A DNA stretch of 64,000 nt from Rhizobium sp. P32RR-XVIII (GTDB lineage Bacteria > Pseudomonadota > Alphaproteobacteria > Rhizobiales > Rhizobiaceae). A program made the position numbers and the translations under genes. Location: positions 124,001 through 188,000 of the forward strand of contig NZ_JABAIH010000008.1 of assembly GCF_012641395.1 (NCBI RefSeq), in the 5' to 3' direction. The notes under the pieces are model-generated. The model did no database searches. It worked only from the letters and a program-made list of their open reading frames with translations, and was not told the origin of the DNA. Each line of letters opens with the position of its first letter. Position 1 is the first letter of the stretch. This document shows, piece after piece, positions 26,454 through 35,186 of the stretch.

Positions 26454-28424
26454 ATGGGTGACCTGCACTTTTCGGATACGGTCTCGGGTAACATCGCCGA
26501 TCGCGTGCTGGTCGTCACCATCGACAATCCGCCGGTCAACGCGACATCTCTCAGCGTCCGCTCCGGTCTGATGGCGGCACTGGATTATGCGGCGGCTGAG
26601 GACGCCGTTCGCGGCATCGTCATTACAGGCGCCGGCAAGACCTTCATCGGCGGGGCCGATATCAAGGAATTCGGCAAGCCCCCCGAGGCTCCGTTGCTGC
26701 CGGATGTCTATCTGCGCATCGAGCAGTTCGGCAAGCCAGTGGTGGCGGCGGTCAACGGCGCCGCGCTCGGCGGCGGCTGCGAGCTGACGCTAGCCTGCCA
26801 TGGTCGTGTTGCCGCGTCCGCCGCGAGCTTCGGCCTGCCGGAGGTCAAGCTCGGCATTGTCCCAGGCGCCGGCGGCACGCAACGCCTGCCGCGGCTCGTT
26901 GGCTTTGTCGCGGCTGTCGAGATGATCGGTACCGGTCGTTCGCTGAAGGCGAGCGAAGCGCTCGGCATCGGCTTGATCGACCGCATCGCTGCCGAGGCTC
27001 TGGTTGCCGACGCGAGCGCCCTCGTTGACGCCATGGCAGGCGGCGAGCTTCGCAGAACCGGTGCGCTTGTTGCCAAGACGATCAGCGATGCCGACATCGA
27101 TGCTGCCGGCGCGAAAATTCTTGCCAAGGCGCGCGGTCAGGCCGCACCGGTCGAGGCCTTGCGGCTAGTGAAGGCCGCCATGACGCTCCCATTCGCGGAC
27201 GGTCTTGCCGAAGAGCGGAGGACGTTCCTTCGCCTGCGTGATTCACAAGAGGCGGCGGCGCTACGGCACGTCTTCTTTGCCGAGCGGGCGGCCGGAAAGG
27301 TCGAGAGGCTGGAAAAGGTTACGCCACGAGACATTCGATGCGTCGGCGTGGTCGGGACCGGGCTGATGGGTTCCGGTATCGCCGTCTCGGCGCTGAATGC
27401 CGGTTACCAGGTCATTGGCGTGGAACAGAGTGAGGAAGGCGCCGCCAAGGGGCACGAGCGCATAGCGGGGCTTCTCGACAAAGCGGTGCAAACCGGTCGG
27501 CTCGACGCCGCTGGCCGGGAGGAGCGGCTGCGCCGGCTCACCGTCGTTTCGGACCTCAACGCGCTTCGGGATGCCGATCTCGTCATCGAGGCGGTGTTCG
27601 ATGATTTCGACGTCAAGACTGACCTCTTCCGCCATCTCGACGACGTCGTGCGGACCGACGCGATCCTCGCCACGAACACGAGCTATCTCGATCCTGACGC
27701 CATCGCCACTGCGACCTGCCATCCCGAGCGTGTCGTCGGGCTGCATTTCTTCTCGCCCGCAAACATCATGCGACTGGTCGAAGTGGTGAATTGCGCACGG
27801 ACCGAGAGCGAGGTCCTTGTGACGGCGATGACCTTTGCAAAGCGTCTCGGCAAGCTCGCCATCGTCTGCGGCGTAACGGAAGGCTTTATCGGCAACCGGG
27901 TCTTTTCCGCCTATCGGCGCGAGGCCGAATTGATGGTTGAGGACGGCGCCTTGCCGCACGAGATCGACCAGGCGATGGAAGCCTATGGGTTCCCGATGGG
28001 TCTCTTTGCCGTCTACGACATGGCGGGGCTGGAGATCGCCTGGGCGCGTCGCAAACGGCAGGCGGCAAAGCGCGATCCGAATGCGCGCTATGTCGATATC
28101 GCCGACCGCCTCTGCGAGGCCGGACGCTTCGGACAGAAGAGCGGTCGCGGCTGGTATGCCTATCCCGATGGAAAACGGACAGTCGATCCTGACGTGACCG
28201 CCCTCGTCGTGACAGAGCGGACGAGGAAAGGGATCAAACCGCGTTCGCTCACAGCGGACGAGATTATGACAAGGCTCCTGAGGGCGATGGCCGACGAGGG
28301 CCAGACTCTTCTATCGGAAGGCATTGCAATACGCGCAAGCGACATCGATCTCGTGATGATCAACGGATACGGTTTTCCGGCCCATAAGGGTGGTCCGATG
28401 TTTGCGGCAGGGATAGCGGCCTGA
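26454..28424 (+). CDS. Enoyl-CoA hydratase / 3-hydroxyacyl-CoA dehydrogenase fusion (FadB/FadJ-like)
   Basis: A 656-residue bifunctional beta-oxidation enzyme. Residues 1-~200 form the hydratase (GAGKTFIGGADIKEF near 60, GGGCELTLACHGR near 105, PEVKLGIVPGAGG near 125). From about 287 the NAD domain begins (CVGVVGTGLMGSGIA), with catalytic His in GLHFFSPANIMRLVEVV and a C-terminal TEGFIGNRVF. It is shorter than FadB (about 715) but usual for this class. No thiolase gene follows in the window, so the last cleavage must use an enzyme from elsewhere. Last gene of the CoA operon. Confidence 0.93.
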   Translation: MGDLHFSDTVSGNIADRVLVVTIDNPPVNATSLSVRSGLMAALDYAAAEDAVRGIVITGAGKTFIGGADIKEFGKPPEAPLLPDVYLRIEQFGKPVVAAVNGAALGGGCELTLACHGRVAASAASFGLPEVKLGIVPGAGGTQRLPRLVGFVAAVEMIGTGRSLKASEALGIGLIDRIAAEALVADASALVDAMAGGELRRTGALVAKTISDADIDAAGAKILAKARGQAAPVEALRLVKAAMTLPFADGLAEERRTFLRLRDSQEAAALRHVFFAERAAGKVERLEKVTPRDIRCVGVVGTGLMGSGIAVSALNAGYQVIGVEQSEEGAAKGHERIAGLLDKAVQTGRLDAAGREERLRRLTVVSDLNALRDADLVIEAVFDDFDVKTDLFRHLDDVVRTDAILATNTSYLDPDAIATATCHPERVVGLHFFSPANIMRLVEVVNCARTESEVLVTAMTFAKRLGKLAIVCGVTEGFIGNRVFSAYRREAELMVEDGALPHEIDQAMEAYGFPMGLFAVYDMAGLEIAWARRKRQAAKRDPNARYVDIADRLCEAGRFGQKSGRGWYAYPDGKRTVDPDVTALVVTERTRKGIKPRSLTADEIMTRLLRAMADEGQTLLSEGIAIRASDIDLVMINGYGFPAHKGGPMFAAGIAA

Positions 28425-28817
28425 TCGGCTGCCCTGGCCCCTGCCCTGGAATGCATGCTCCTGACCGGGAAACCGCCCGGCGCTGACATCGCCAAAGTTA
28501 TTCCGCCGGCGGCGCCAAGGAGGATATTTCGAGAGCAGCAGGACCACGAACGATGGGGCACCACCCACGCCGTAGAAAAGCTGCTCGTCGATATTACTGC
28601 ATCGAAGCCGCCTGAGCCGATGCCATCCTCCATGATTCCGGCCGTATTGCGCCAGACAAGCCTCATCGATCACCGGCCGCGGCCTTAATTCCGGACCGCT
28701 CGATATGTTGGACGCACTCCGCGTCATCAAAACTTCGCACAGCCTTCAAGAAACTGTCTCGACCTCTCGCTAAAGGTCGCCGAAACGAATGCAATTTTTT
28801 TTGCAAAGGAGAGATCA
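28425..28817. other. Intergenic gap before the Ugp-like operon
   Basis: 393 bases without a supported gene. Frames stay open on both strands but show no family I recognise and no convincing start. The last 30 bases carry a palindrome and the ribosome site of the next gene. I looked for a Pho box and found only one CTGTC, not a repeat. Confidence 0.5.
28790..28805. promoter_or_regulatory. Palindrome before the Ugp-like binding-protein gene
   Basis: TGCAA-TTTTTT-TTGCA, a 16-bp inverted repeat ending 12 bp before the ATG and touching the ribosome site AAGGAG. It could be an operator (for example for the RpiR-type regulator at the operon's end) or an RNA hairpin hiding the start. Confidence 0.3.
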
Positions 28818-30077
28818 ATGTCACGGAAATTGCAACGTGCGGTCGCGGCGAGCGTCCTTTCAATGTTTGCCATGGTCGGCTCGGCTCATGCCGAGACGAC
28901 GGTGAAGTTCTGGCACAGCTTCAGCAAATCCTCCGGTGAAGCGCTGAATAAGATCATTACCAATTTCGAAGCGGCCAATCCCGATATCCATGTCGAAGCC
29001 GAATATGTCGGCGATTACAACGATATCGTCGCCAAGCTGCAGGCGGCCATTCCGGCCAACCGCGCCCCCGATGCCGTGATCATGGAAGTCACCCGCTACG
29101 GGCTCTTCGCCGACCGCGGCGCGCTGACCGACCTCACGCCCTATTTCGACGCAGACCCGCTGAAGGGCGACCTATATGACTACGCACGCGAAGTCGGCGT
29201 CTACAACGGCAAGAACTACATTGTGCCGTTCAACTCCTCGACGCCCGTCCTCTACTACAACAAGGATATCCTCGACCGCGCCGGCTTTACCCAGGAGCCG
29301 CCGCTCAAGACCTTTGACGATATCCTCGCCGTTTCCAAGACGATCACCGAAAAGCTCGGCTCCGAAGGCATCACCGGCATCGCCGCTCCGGGCCAGTTCG
29401 CCCGCTGGGGTCTCGTGATGTCTAACGACAGCGAGCTGATCGACTCCAAGACCAGTGACATCCTCCTCGACTCTCCCAATACGATTCAAGCCTATCAGTG
29501 GATGGCTTCGCTGGTACACGAGCAGAAGGTCGCCTCTCCTGATGGCGTTACCGACGAAGATGTCGGCCGTGACGCTTTCTATGCCGGCAAGGTCGGCATG
29601 TTGCTGAACTCGACCGGCGATTACGGTGGCGCGAAGAAGGCGCTCGGCGACAAGCTCGAAGTCCGCCCGATGCCCTGCAACAAGGTCTGCTCCGTTCCGA
29701 TCGGCGGCGCCGGCATCGGCATCCTGTCGTCCTCCCCGAAGGAGGTCCAGGACGCCGCCTACAAGTTCATCAGCTACGCCGCTTCGCCGGAAGCCAATGC
29801 CATCTGGTTCGCCGCCACCGGCTACCTGCCGATCAACAAGAAGAGCGCATCGCAGCCGGTTGCCGCTCAAGCGCTTGCCACCCAGCCGGGTATCGGCGTA
29901 GCCGTCAAGCAGCTCGATTTCGCTCATGGCCGCGCCCGTCCGCCGGTCGTCACCTGGATGCGCTCGACCGAGTACAAGATGTGGGAAGCAATGGCACTAG
30001 GCCAGCGCGACGTCACGGAAACGATGAAGGACTTCGCCGCGCAGACCCGCGAGGAAGCCAAGCGTTCCAGCAACTAA
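28818..30077 (+). CDS. UgpB-like ABC transporter substrate-binding protein (family 1)
   Basis: A 419-residue periplasmic binding protein with a signal peptide ending SAHA-ET near residue 25. The mature start VKFWHSF is typical of UgpB and related sugar/polyol binders. The operon has permeases, a MalK-type ATPase and a glycerophosphodiester phosphodiesterase, so sn-glycerol-3-phosphate or a glycerophosphodiester is the likely ligand, though sugars are not excluded. AAGGAG lies at the right distance from the ATG. The gene is followed by a very strong hairpin. Confidence 0.9.
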   Translation: MSRKLQRAVAASVLSMFAMVGSAHAETTVKFWHSFSKSSGEALNKIITNFEAANPDIHVEAEYVGDYNDIVAKLQAAIPANRAPDAVIMEVTRYGLFADRGALTDLTPYFDADPLKGDLYDYAREVGVYNGKNYIVPFNSSTPVLYYNKDILDRAGFTQEPPLKTFDDILAVSKTITEKLGSEGITGIAAPGQFARWGLVMSNDSELIDSKTSDILLDSPNTIQAYQWMASLVHEQKVASPDGVTDEDVGRDAFYAGKVGMLLNSTGDYGGAKKALGDKLEVRPMPCNKVCSVPIGGAGIGILSSSPKEVQDAAYKFISYAASPEANAIWFAATGYLPINKKSASQPVAAQALATQPGIGVAVKQLDFAHGRARPPVVTWMRSTEYKMWEAMALGQRDVTETMKDFAAQTREEAKRSSN

Positions 30078-30091
30078 GCCTCTCCCGGCAA

Positions 30092-30119
30092 GACGACGGG
30101 CCTTGGACGGCCCGTCGTC
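30092..30119 (+). terminator. Perfect 11-bp hairpin between binding-protein and permease genes
   Basis: GACGACGGGCC / GGCCCGTCGTC with a 6-base loop, starting 14 bp past the stop. No U tract follows, so some transcription should continue into the permease genes. Confidence 0.65.
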
Positions 30120-30136
30120 GCAACCGATCTGGTCCC

Positions 30137-31006
30137 ATGATCCGCACCCTCACACCCTATCTGCTCGTCGCACCGTTGATCATCTTCATCACGGTCTTCA
30201 CTTATGTTCCGGTGATCACGAGCGTGAACCTCAGCTTCCGCCACTGGGATTTCCTCTCCCCGACCATGCCTTTCGTCGGCTTCGAGAACTACCGCCTGCT
30301 GCTGGAGTCCCGCGACTTCTGGAACTCGCTGAAGGTCACGGCACTCTTCGCGCTGATTTCCGTGCCTATCAGGCTCGGGCTGGCACTTATGATCGCAAGC
30401 TATCTCGTCCGCGAAACATTGCCGGTGCGGTTGTTGCGCGGGGCCCTGTTCCTTCCGTCGGTCACCTCCACCGTCTCGATCGCCGTCGTCTTCTCCTGGC
30501 TCTTCGCAACCGATTACGGCATGGTGAACGCCGCCCTCACCTCACTCGGCCTCGGCAAGGTGCAGTGGCTGCAGGATCCACACCTCGCCCTCTGGGTGCT
30601 GATCGTCGTCAACACCTGGAAGCAACTCGGCTACGACATCGTCATCTATGTCGCCGGCCTGCAGGCGGTGCCGCAGGAGCTCTACGATGCCGCAGCCGTC
30701 GATGGCGGCCGGCGCTTCCACGTCTTCCGGCGGGTGACCGTGCCGCTCGTCATGCCGACGACCTACTTCCTGCTGGTCATCTCGGTCATCGAGGCCTTCC
30801 AGGTCTTCACCATCGTCGACATCATGACCCATGGCGGCCCGGCTGGCGCAACCGACATGCTCGTCAACCTTCTCTACCGCGTGGGTTTCACCCTCTTCGA
30901 TATCGGCAGGGGTTCGGCGCTTGCGGTCCTGCTCTTCATCTTCCTGATCGTGCTGGCACTGATCAAGTCCGTCGTTATCGGCCGGAGGGTGCACTATGAA
31001 GCTTGA
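30137..31006 (+). CDS. ABC transporter permease (UgpA type)
   Basis: A 289-residue inner-membrane permease of the carbohydrate-uptake class. ATG 30137 (IRTLTPYLLVAP) begins the first membrane segment; the frame is open further left only through the previous gene and the hairpin. The EAA loop reads ELYDAAAVDGGRRFHVFRRVTVPLV, given here by its core YDAAAVDGG near residue 190. The ribosome site is weak. It overlaps the next permease by 11 bp. Confidence 0.92.
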   Translation: MIRTLTPYLLVAPLIIFITVFTYVPVITSVNLSFRHWDFLSPTMPFVGFENYRLLLESRDFWNSLKVTALFALISVPIRLGLALMIASYLVRETLPVRLLRGALFLPSVTSTVSIAVVFSWLFATDYGMVNAALTSLGLGKVQWLQDPHLALWVLIVVNTWKQLGYDIVIYVAGLQAVPQELYDAAAVDGGRRFHVFRRVTVPLVMPTTYFLLVISVIEAFQVFTIVDIMTHGGPAGATDMLVNLLYRVGFTLFDIGRGSALAVLLFIFLIVLALIKSVVIGRRVHYEA

Positions 31007-31805
31007 AAGCCCAATCGTGACGGGCGTGGCGCTCCTTGCCGGGCTCCTCTTCCTGTCGCCCGTCCTTTACTCCATCTGGATGTCCTTCGAGACGGCCCAG
31101 GCCTATTATACCGGCAACTACGAATTCACGCTCGACAACTATGTCCGCGCGATCGCGGAATACAATTTCGCTCGTTATCTTCTGAACAGCATCATCGTCT
31201 CCGGTCTCGTGACGCTGCTCGGCATCACGGTCGCGACCATGGCCGCCTTTGCGTTTGCGCGCTACCGGTTCCGCGGCGGCAACCTGCTGTTTGGCGCGAC
31301 CGTCGCAACGCTGATGATCCCGAGCCATATCAGCCTGATTCCCAACTACCTGACGCTGGCAAAGGCCGGCCTGCTCGATACTTATGCCGGTCTCATCCTG
31401 CCGGCGATATCGAACGGCTTTGCGGCCTTTTTCCTGCGTCAATACATCAAGGGCATCCCGAAGGCGCTGGACGAGGCGGCTTATATGGATGGCGCAACGC
31501 CCTTGCAGGTGCTCTGGCGGGTGATCGTGCCGATCGCGCGGCCGGCGATCTTCTCGATGGGTCTCTACATCTTCATCACCGAATGGAACAACTACATCTG
31601 GCCGCTGGTCGCTGTCGGCAAGGACGACCTCTACACGCTGCAGATCGGTCTCGCCCGGCTTTACCACATCAATCCCGGCGAAGGGCTGGTCGACTGGCCG
31701 CTCGTGATGGCTGCCTCGACGATCACGATCCTGCCCGTGCTCCTCGGCTTCCTGCTGGTCGAGCGCCATCTCGTACGCGGCATCACGATGGGCGCGGTCA
31801 AGTAA
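30996..31805 (+). CDS. ABC transporter permease (UgpE type)
   Basis: A 269-residue partner permease with six hydrophobic segments. The EAA loop is LDEAAYMDGATPLQVLWR near residue 158, cited by DEAAYMDGA. It has GGAGGG six bases before the ATG. The C terminus ends GITMGAVK, the usual ending of this permease class. It lies inside the operon between the first permease and the phosphodiesterase. Confidence 0.93.
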   Translation: MKLESPIVTGVALLAGLLFLSPVLYSIWMSFETAQAYYTGNYEFTLDNYVRAIAEYNFARYLLNSIIVSGLVTLLGITVATMAAFAFARYRFRGGNLLFGATVATLMIPSHISLIPNYLTLAKAGLLDTYAGLILPAISNGFAAFFLRQYIKGIPKALDEAAYMDGATPLQVLWRVIVPIARPAIFSMGLYIFITEWNNYIWPLVAVGKDDLYTLQIGLARLYHINPGEGLVDWPLVMAASTITILPVLLGFLLVERHLVRGITMGAVK

Positions 31806-31826
31806 TTCATGAAAAGGGACAAGCAT

Positions 31827-32576
31827 ATGACACGCATCGCTTCACATCGCGGCGGCACTCTGGAATTCGGCGACAGCACGCCGCAAGGCTTCGCCGCCAC
31901 GGCGAAAATGGCGTTGGAAGAAGTGGAGTTCGACGTCCACCCGACAGCCGACGGCGCGATCATGGTGCATCACGACGCCACGCTCGACGGTACCACCGAC
32001 CGCAACGGCGCGATTGCTGCGCTGAGCGAGGCCGAGGTCCGCGCTGCGGTCATTAACTACGGCGCCGGCGGCCACCCGATCTCTCTGTCGGAACTCTGCG
32101 CCATCTACGCCGACAGCAAGGTCGACTTCCGCTGCGAGATCAAGCCCGGCATCGATGGCCGGCCTTACGCCGATTTCGTGCCGCATGTGGTCGAACTGCT
32201 CGCGCGTCACGGCATGCTGGGAAGGACGACCTTCTCCTCTTTCCTGGTCGACTCTCTGGATGCGCTCGCCGCGGCCACCCACCGGCCGATGCTCTGGCTC
32301 GTCAGCCCGCCGGTGCTGCGCCAACTCGGAACGGCCGCCGTCATCGAGGTGGCGCGTACCCACAACATTCGGGAAATCGGCGTGCATGTGGATACGGCCG
32401 ATGCGGCTCTGATGGCGATGGTCCGCGGGGCGGGTCTCGATTTTGGCTGCTGGGCCGCGCATACCACCGAACAGATCGAAAAGGTGCTGGCCCTTGGCGT
32501 GAAAGTCTTCACCACGGACCGGCCGAGCCTTGCGATCACCCTGCGTGACCGCCCGCGGGGAGAAGACAATCGATGA
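31827..32576 (+). CDS. Glycerophosphodiester phosphodiesterase (GDPD family)
   Basis: A 249-residue cytosolic-type TIM-barrel enzyme without a signal peptide. It hydrolyses glycerophosphodiesters to glycerol-3-phosphate and an alcohol. It has the HRGG start, EFDVHPTADG with the metal aspartate, and HHDATLDGTTD. The usual PENT after the first motif reads GDST. ATG 31827 has AAGGG upstream; ATG 31809 is in frame but has no ribosome site. Its place inside the importer operon suggests that phosphodiesters are imported and cleaved inside the cell, as with UgpQ. It overlaps the ATPase gene by 4 bp. Confidence 0.88.
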   Translation: MTRIASHRGGTLEFGDSTPQGFAATAKMALEEVEFDVHPTADGAIMVHHDATLDGTTDRNGAIAALSEAEVRAAVINYGAGGHPISLSELCAIYADSKVDFRCEIKPGIDGRPYADFVPHVVELLARHGMLGRTTFSSFLVDSLDALAAATHRPMLWLVSPPVLRQLGTAAVIEVARTHNIREIGVHVDTADAALMAMVRGAGLDFGCWAAHTTEQIEKVLALGVKVFTTDRPSLAITLRDRPRGEDNR

Positions 32577-33640
32577 GCGGAATCATTCTGCGCGACATCC
32601 GCAAGTCCTATCCCGGCGGCCCTGAAATTCTGCACGGCGTCTCGATGGATATCAGACCCGGCGAATTCATCGTCATCGTCGGCCCCTCCGGCTGCGGCAA
32701 ATCCACCCTGCTGCGGCTGATTGCCGGCCTCGAGCGCTGCGAACAGGGCGATATCGAGATCGGCGGCAGACGGGCCAACGATCTTGCTCCCCAAGACCGC
32801 GACATCGCGATGATCTTTCAGAACTACGCCCTCTATCCGCACATGACGGTGCGCCAAAACATTGCCTTTGGCCTGGAGTTGCGCGGCATGCCGAAGGCTG
32901 AGCGCAACGCGCGCGCCGAAAGCGTGGCGAAGACCTTGCAGCTCGAATCTTATCTCGACCGCAAGCCGGGAGCGCTTTCCGGCGGCCAGCGCCAACGCGT
33001 GGCAATGGGGCGAGCCATGGCGCGGAACAGCTCGACCTTCCTGATGGATGAGCCGCTGTCGAACCTCGACAACGCGCTGCGCGTCGCCATGCGCACGGAG
33101 ATCAAGGAACTGCACCGCCAACTCGGCGCCACGATCGTCTACGTCACCCATGACCAAACCGAGGCGCTGTCTCTTGCCGACCGGATCGCCGTCATGAAAG
33201 ACGGCGATCTGCTGCAGTTCGACACCCCGGAAGCAATCTACGACCAGCCGCAGAATCGGTTCGTCGCCGGTTTTCTCGGTGTTCCCGCCATGAATTTCAT
33301 TCCTGTCGAACAATTGCCCGGTTGGCAGGGCAGACAGGGACTAACCGTCGGCTTGCGGCCTGAATCCATGTCCATTCTGGCCGAAAAGCCGCGTGAACCG
33401 GCCCTTCCCGTGCGGATCATGCTGTCGGAAATGACCGGCTCCGACATCATCCTGCATTGTGACAGCCCGGCCGGCCGCCTCACGCTGACAAGCGCACGTG
33501 AGGATGTGCCGCGCAATGCCGGCGACCTCTGGGTGACCTACAACCTGAACCGGGCGGTGTTTTTCGATAACCAGAACGGGAGCCGCGTCGATCTTGCGCC
33601 CCAAGACCGGCGAATTGAAATAGCGGCAGCCGGGCGCTAA
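32573..33640 (+). CDS. ABC transporter ATP-binding protein (UgpC/MalK type)
   Basis: A 355-residue ATPase with Walker A GPSGCGKST near residue 38, Q-loop FQNYALYPHM, signature LSGGQRQRVAMGRA and Walker B FLMDEPLSNLD. The regulatory C-terminal TOBE/OB domain runs from about 240 (LRPESM near 262). It overlaps the phosphodiesterase gene (ATGA) and precedes the regulator gene by 31 bp. It powers the two permeases of this operon. Confidence 0.94.
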   Translation: MSGIILRDIRKSYPGGPEILHGVSMDIRPGEFIVIVGPSGCGKSTLLRLIAGLERCEQGDIEIGGRRANDLAPQDRDIAMIFQNYALYPHMTVRQNIAFGLELRGMPKAERNARAESVAKTLQLESYLDRKPGALSGGQRQRVAMGRAMARNSSTFLMDEPLSNLDNALRVAMRTEIKELHRQLGATIVYVTHDQTEALSLADRIAVMKDGDLLQFDTPEAIYDQPQNRFVAGFLGVPAMNFIPVEQLPGWQGRQGLTVGLRPESMSILAEKPREPALPVRIMLSEMTGSDIILHCDSPAGRLTLTSAREDVPRNAGDLWVTYNLNRAVFFDNQNGSRVDLAPQDRRIEIAAAGR

Positions 33641-33671
33641 AGCCTTAGCGGCAACAATCGGCAGGGAATCG

Positions 33672-34559
33672 ATGGGCACGCAGAACGAAATTCCGCAACT
33701 TCTCGTCGATCTCATCAGCCGCAATTCAGCAAGGCTCACGGAGGCAGATACACGTCTCCTGGATGTGCTGATGCAAGATCCGCTGCGTGCAGCGATGGAG
33801 AACGGCAAGGCGGTTTCCTTCCGCGCGGGCGTGCACCCGGCCTCAGCCGTGCGCCTAGCGCGACGACTCGGGTTCAAGGGCTATCCTGAATTCAGAAGCT
33901 TCCTCCAGACCAATCTCATGGAAGGAGGAGGCGATTTTGAAAGTCCGGCAGCCCGCATGGCAGCCCGCCTTGTCCGGGCGGAGGAAGGCGGGGTTTTGGC
34001 TTCGGTGCTCGACAGCGAGATCGCGGCGCTTCAACAGGTCCGCAACAGCGTCTCCGACATCGACATTCGCGCATTTTCGGAAAGCCTGCGCGATTGCCGC
34101 CGGGTTTACGTGTTCGGGCGCGGCCATTCCGCGGCCCTATCCTCGCTTATCGCACTGCGGCTCAACCGCTCCGGTTATGACGCCGTCGACGTCGGCAGCC
34201 AGATGCACCAATTTCCCGAAGCGCTGACGGCGCTTTCGGCGGACGATGTCCTGTGGCTGCTCGCCTTCCGCAGAGCGTCGCCGCTCATTCACCAGGTCCG
34301 GGAAATTGCCGCCCGGCGAGGTACCAAAACGCTGGCGTTGACAGACTTGCGCGGCGCGCGCATCGATCCCGCGCCTTATCGTCAGATTTCGGTCTCGCGC
34401 GGCGAAGCCGGGGAGTCCCAATCACTGGTCGTGCCCATGACGATTGCAAATGCCGTGATTCTCGATCTCGCCGCGATCGACGATGGCCGCTCGCTACGCG
34501 CCCTCGCTGCCTTCAAGGCTTTCCGCGCAACGTCCGGCCTGTCGCAAGCGCTTCTATAG
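33672..34559 (+). CDS. RpiR/MurR-family transcriptional regulator with SIS domain
   Basis: A 295-residue regulator. The N-terminal ~80 residues carry the RpiR helix-turn-helix (VHPASAVRLARRLGFKGYPEFR, core SAVRLARRLGF). From about residue 125 a SIS sugar-phosphate-binding domain follows, with VYVFGRGHSAALSS near 140. Such regulators sense phosphosugars or sugar acids. Being the last gene of the Ugp-like operon, it probably controls it in response to an imported phosphorylated ligand. Confidence 0.9.
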   Translation: MGTQNEIPQLLVDLISRNSARLTEADTRLLDVLMQDPLRAAMENGKAVSFRAGVHPASAVRLARRLGFKGYPEFRSFLQTNLMEGGGDFESPAARMAARLVRAEEGGVLASVLDSEIAALQQVRNSVSDIDIRAFSESLRDCRRVYVFGRGHSAALSSLIALRLNRSGYDAVDVGSQMHQFPEALTALSADDVLWLLAFRRASPLIHQVREIAARRGTKTLALTDLRGARIDPAPYRQISVSRGEAGESQSLVVPMTIANAVILDLAAIDDGRSLRALAAFKAFRATSGLSQALL

Positions 34560-34562
34560 CTT

Positions 34563-34580
34563 GTCCGCCTGAGAGCGGAC
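34563..34580 (+). terminator. Hairpin after the regulator gene
   Basis: GTCCGC-CTGAGA-GCGGAC, 4 bp after the stop, no U tract. Possible end of the Ugp-like operon. Confidence 0.4.
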
Positions 34581-34775
34581 GCGGATGCCCTAGCTTCGAT
34601 CCCGGCTGTCTCTTGCGTCACTGAAATGGGCCTGCCCCAGCAGCGAGGCCTCTCTCGTATCTCACCTCTCCCGGCTCGTAGGCGCATGGAACTGCTCCTG
34701 CCCTGACACGTAGGAAGGCTTGCGGTTCGCTGACAGAGGCGTAACCTGAACGCGACAATAGCGGAGGTGCAGATC

Positions 34776-35186
34776 ATGGCCGCATGCTTCCGGTACATCG
34801 TCGACAACGTCGAGGCCGCAATCGATTTCTACACCAAACATCTCGGCTTCAAGCTCGAGATGCATCCTGCCCCGCCGTTCGCAGAAATTTCACGCGGCGA
34901 CATGCACCTCTATCTTAGCCAGCCAAGCCCACGGGGTGGTGGCGCTTCCATGCCGTCAGGAGAGCAACAAGCGCCGGGCGGCTGGAATCGCATTCATCTC
35001 ACCGTCGAGAACCTGGATGAGCTCGTCGAACATCTGAAATCGGCGGGCTGCCGCTTTCGCAACGAAATTATCCAGGGCGTCGGCGGGAAGCAGATCTTGT
35101 TGGAGGACCCCTCCGGAAATGTGATTGAATTGTTTGAGCCAAACACCGCCGCCTATCGCCCCCCCGGATTTGGAGCGGAAACATAA
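34776..35186 (+). CDS. VOC-family protein (glyoxalase/bleomycin-resistance fold)
   Basis: A 136-residue single-copy VOC protein. It begins with FRYIVDNVEAAIDFYTKHLGFK, the first beta-alpha-beta module (core AAIDFYTKHLGF), and ends with EDPSGNVIELFEP, the second metal-side strand with a glutamate. Function could be an isomerase, dioxygenase or binding protein; nothing here decides it. ATG 34776 has GGAGGTGC upstream, with GTG 34767 as an alternative. It stands alone, not clearly part of either flanking operon. Confidence 0.85.
   Translation: MAACFRYIVDNVEAAIDFYTKHLGFKLEMHPAPPFAEISRGDMHLYLSQPSPRGGGASMPSGEQQAPGGWNRIHLTVENLDELVEHLKSAGCRFRNEIIQGVGGKQILLEDPSGNVIELFEPNTAAYRPPGFGAET

Noticed and set aside
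28160..28666. 168-codon minus-strand frame overlapping the end of the FadB-like gene and the following gap
   Set aside because: A third of it is antisense to the hydratase/dehydrogenase gene, and the rest shows no recognisable motif or ribosome site.
28700..28817. Pho box before the Ugp-like operon
   Set aside because: Only a single CTGTC is present; the second half-repeat at the required 11-bp spacing is missing.
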